Assembly: GCA_044220635.1 (NCBI GenBank)
Contig: JBGAQP010000012.1
Location: 44,050 to 108,049, forward strand
Source: JBGAQP01 sp044220635
Lineage (GTDB): Bacteria; Pseudomonadota; Gammaproteobacteria; Burkholderiales; Usitatibacteraceae
Direction of reading: 5' to 3'
DNA length: 64,000 nucleotides
How positions within the stretch are numbered: position 1 is the stretch's first letter; every line of letters begins with the position of its first letter. The position numbers were made by a program, and so were the translations under genes. The notes under the pieces were generated by a model. The model worked only from the letters and a program-made list of their open reading frames with translations. It was not told the origin of the DNA and made no database searches. Below are positions 62,031 through 64,000 of this stretch, one piece after another.

Positions 62031-63063
62031 GGGCGGAAGGGGAGGCGGCGGCGAGGCGGGAAAGCAGGAAGTCCTCGAAATCGGGCGGCAGGATCGCCTC
62101 GACCCGCAGGAACCACATGCGTTGATCGGCGAATGCCGCGCATTTTACGGCATCCTTCTCCGTCATGACGACGAGCTCCGCGCCCGGCAGCCTCAGGTCC
62201 GCGGGCCGGAAGGCGAAGTGGTCGGCGAAGGCGTGGGGCTCGGCGTCCACGCCCAGGCGCGCGAGCTGCGCGAAGAACCGGGCGGGATGGCCGATGCCCG
62301 CCACCGCGGCCACGCGCCGGCCGCGGGCGGCGAGCGCGAACGCCTCGGGCGGGGCCTCGGCGCCACCGGCGAAGGCGACGAAGCGCTCGCGGCCGAGCTG
62401 CATCGCGAAGCGGCGCGGCCCGGGAACCGTGTCGGACCAGCCGCCGTTCATCACCACCGCGTCGACCTCGGCGAGCCGCGAGACGGGCTCGCGCAGCGGC
62501 CCCGCGGGCAGCATCAGGCCGTTGCCGAAGCGCCGCTCGGCGTCGACCACCGCGAGCTCCAAGTCGCGCTCCAGGGCGTAGTGCTGCAGGCCGTCGTCGC
62601 TCACGATCACGTCCACCTCGGGGTGCGCCGCGAGCAGCGCCCGCGCGGCCGCCGGCCGGTCGGGCGAGATGTAGACGGGCACGTTGCAGCGCCGCGCGAT
62701 GAGCACGGGCTCGTCGCCGAAATGCTCGGGGGTCGCCACGCCCGGGTAGACGCGCACCACGCCCGCGGGGTCGTGCTCGGTCGGGGGGACCCGCCCGTAG
62801 CCGCGCGCCACCACGCCGGGGTGCCGGCCGCGCCGCTCGAGCGCCTCGACGATCGCGATCACGAGCGGCGTCTTGCCGGTGCCCCCCACGGTGATGTTGC
62901 CCACGACGACGACCGGGACCGGGGCGCGCCAGCGCGGGAACGCGCCGGCGCGATAGAGCGCGCGGCGCAGGGCGACGGCGAGGCGGAAGGCGAGCGCGAG
63001 GGGCGCGAGCAGGAGCGCGAGCCCCCCGCGGCGCTGCCACTCGGACTCGATCCAGGCGCGCAT
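62011..63063 (-). CDS. lpxK: Tetraacyldisaccharide 4'-kinase
   Basis: Lipid A 4'-kinase, 350 aa, at the inner membrane. N-terminal hydrophobic helix (about 14-35), Walker A GNITVGGTGKTP, then DEPVLIARR and VSDDGLQHY with the catalytic Asp residues. Ends in a short Ser/Ala tail. Confidence 0.95.
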   Translation of the reverse strand: MRAWIESEWQRRGGLALLLAPLALAFRLAVALRRALYRAGAFPRWRAPVPVVVVGNITVGGTGKTPLVIAIVEALERRGRHPGVVARGYGRVPPTEHDPAGVVRVYPGVATPEHFGDEPVLIARRCNVPVYISPDRPAAARALLAAHPEVDVIVSDDGLQHYALERDLELAVVDAERRFGNGLMLPAGPLREPVSRLAEVDAVVMNGGWSDTVPGPRRFAMQLGRERFVAFAGGAEAPPEAFALAARGRRVAAVAGIGHPARFFAQLARLGVDAEPHAFADHFAFRPADLRLPGAELVVMTEKDAVKCAAFADQRMWFLRVEAILPPDFEDFLLSRLAAASPSAHGSQAA

Positions 63064-63103
63064 GGGGTGTCGGGACGCCCTCGGCGGGCAGGCTCGCCCG
63101 GCG

Positions 63104-63520
63104 CTAGCGGCGGGTCTGCGTCGTGAAGGAGATGTGGTTGTAGCCGGCGAGCCGCGCGCTTTCCATCACGTTCACGACCGCCTGGTGGGTGGCGTTGGCG
63201 TCGGCGCTGATCGCCACCACGGGCTCCTTCGCGCCCTTGGCCGCATCGCGCAGCGCCTGCGCGAACCCCTGGGGGCCCGAGAACGGGGTGGCCACGCCGT
63301 TGATGGCGTACTTGCCGCCCGCGTCCACCGCGACGCTCAGCAGGTCCGGTCGCTCGCTCGACTTCTCCGCGGAGGCCTCGGGCAGGTTGATCTGCAGCTC
63401 GGCGAAGCGGCTGTAGGTCGTGGTGAGGAACAGGAAGATCAGGACGACGATCAGGATGTCGATGAGCGGGATCAGGTTGATCTCGGGCTCTTCCCGGGCC
63501 CGGCCCCGGCGGAAGTTCAT
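63104..63520 (-). CDS. exbD: ExbD/TolR-family biopolymer transport protein
   Basis: A 138-aa single-span protein, transmembrane segment INLIPLIDILIVVLIFLFLT (about 15-34) with the proton-path Asp22. The periplasmic domain follows. Its ATG overlaps the exbB stop by 4 bp. Confidence 0.92.
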   Translation of the reverse strand: MNFRRGRAREEPEINLIPLIDILIVVLIFLFLTTTYSRFAELQINLPEASAEKSSERPDLLSVAVDAGGKYAINGVATPFSGPQGFAQALRDAAKGAKEPVVAISADANATHQAVVNVMESARLAGYNHISFTTQTRR

Positions 63521-64000
63521 GCCCGGCGCTCGCCGTGGATGATCTCGACGAGCTTCACCGCCTGGCTCTCCATCTCGACCACCAGGACGTCGACGCGGTT
63601 GCGGAAGTGGCGGTAGAAGATCACCGCGGGAATGGCGATGCCGATGCCGAAGAGCGTGTTGTAGAGCGCGACCGAGATGCCGTGGGCGAGCTGCGCGGGG
63701 TTGCCGCCCGAAAGCGGGTTCTGGGAGCCGAAGATCTCGATCATCCCCACGACGGTCCCGAACAAGCCCATCAGCGGACTGATGGAAGCGATGGTACCAA
63801 GGGTGGTCAGATAGCGCCCCAGGTCATGGGCCACGCCATTGCCGGCCTCCTCGATGGATTCCTTCATGATTTCCCGGGAGGTCCCCACGTTGCGCAGCCC
63901 TGCGGCGAGCACACGGCCCAGGGGGGAATGTCGCTCCAGTTCCTCAAGCAACTTGTCGTTGTTGCCCCCCTTCTTGAACTCACCGACCGCCCGTTGCAGC
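63517..64000 (-). CDS. exbB: ExbB/TolQ-family proton channel (N-terminus outside window)
   Basis: The last 160 residues of an ExbB/MotA-type channel; the frame is open to the right edge (QRAVGEFKKGGNNDKLL at the start of what is seen). Two transmembrane segments with the family's GLFGTVVGMIEIF and GIGIAIPAVIFYRHF are visible. Drives TonB-type or Tol-type energy transfer with ExbD. Confidence 0.93.
   Translation of the reverse strand, partial: LQRAVGEFKKGGNNDKLLEELERHSPLGRVLAAGLRNVGTSREIMKESIEEAGNGVAHDLGRYLTTLGTIASISPLMGLFGTVVGMIEIFGSQNPLSGGNPAQLAHGISVALYNTLFGIGIAIPAVIFYRHFRNRVDVLVVEMESQAVKLVEIIHGERRA

Overview
The window looks like the chromosome of a betaproteobacterium with very high GC (about 70% by eye). 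The evidence is conserved gene order and gene content: exbB-exbD-lpxK-trm112-kdsB-adk, tgt-yajC-secD-secF, rplU-rpmA-obg-proB with ispB divergent, pilS-pilR beside ampD and nrdA, plus NnrS and a proteobacterial dedicated sortase system. Genus cannot be read from the sequence. Nearly every gene has a long mirror ORF on the opposite strand because of the GC content; these are left out.

Left edge to 20.2 kb. A BglII-like restriction endonuclease runs off the left edge. Then nrdB, with a small degenerate HNH protein upstream of it, lies about 15 kb from nrdA on the same strand. Between them is an island (2.8-17.0 kb): a CBS protein, RtcB RNA ligase with archease, a phosphoribosyltransferase, an alpha/beta hydrolase, an adenylate-forming enzyme, nicotinamidase, nicotinate phosphoribosyltransferase, two related kinase-like proteins (one fused to a P-loop kinase), a Prs-like enzyme, a DHH phosphoesterase, an unknown acidic protein and a divergent GroEL. 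Every transcription unit of the island is preceded by an FNR-like TTGAC-N4-(G/A)TCAA box. In four of the five cases examined a -10-like hexamer lies at the spacing of a class II FNR promoter. The island therefore reads as a low-oxygen survival regulon for NAD/PRPP salvage, RNA repair and protein repair. Large palindromic repeats lie at both of its edges and in the middle. nrdA and the HNH-nrdB unit each carry a pair of NrdR-box-like sites with the same 32-bp spacing.

20.3-28.6 kb: two PepSY-type periplasmic proteins, a cytochrome b561 and an OmpR/QseC-type two-component system, with identical direct-repeat boxes before both PepSY genes; then ampD, a GNAT, a tautomerase, pilR and pilS in tightly overlapping order. 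28.7-34.0 kb: the complete sortase system (kinase, regulator, VIT/vWA target, sortase). 34.0-37.1 kb: hemerythrin, nitronate monooxygenase and NnrS; the last two have FNR-like boxes, and the monooxygenase frame has no stop before it crosses the whole hemerythrin gene on the other strand.

37.2-64 kb is mostly housekeeping: tRNA-Pro with a duplicated 3' part, ispB, rplU-rpmA, a LysE exporter, obg, proB, rppH, proS, a lytic transglycosylase, a TlpA thioredoxin, a PilZ-like protein, yihY, wrbA, DedA, secDF-yajC-tgt, a GST, a pyrophosphate module (H+-pyrophosphatase, PPi-phosphofructokinase, adk), kdsB, trm112, lpxK, exbD and a partial exbB.
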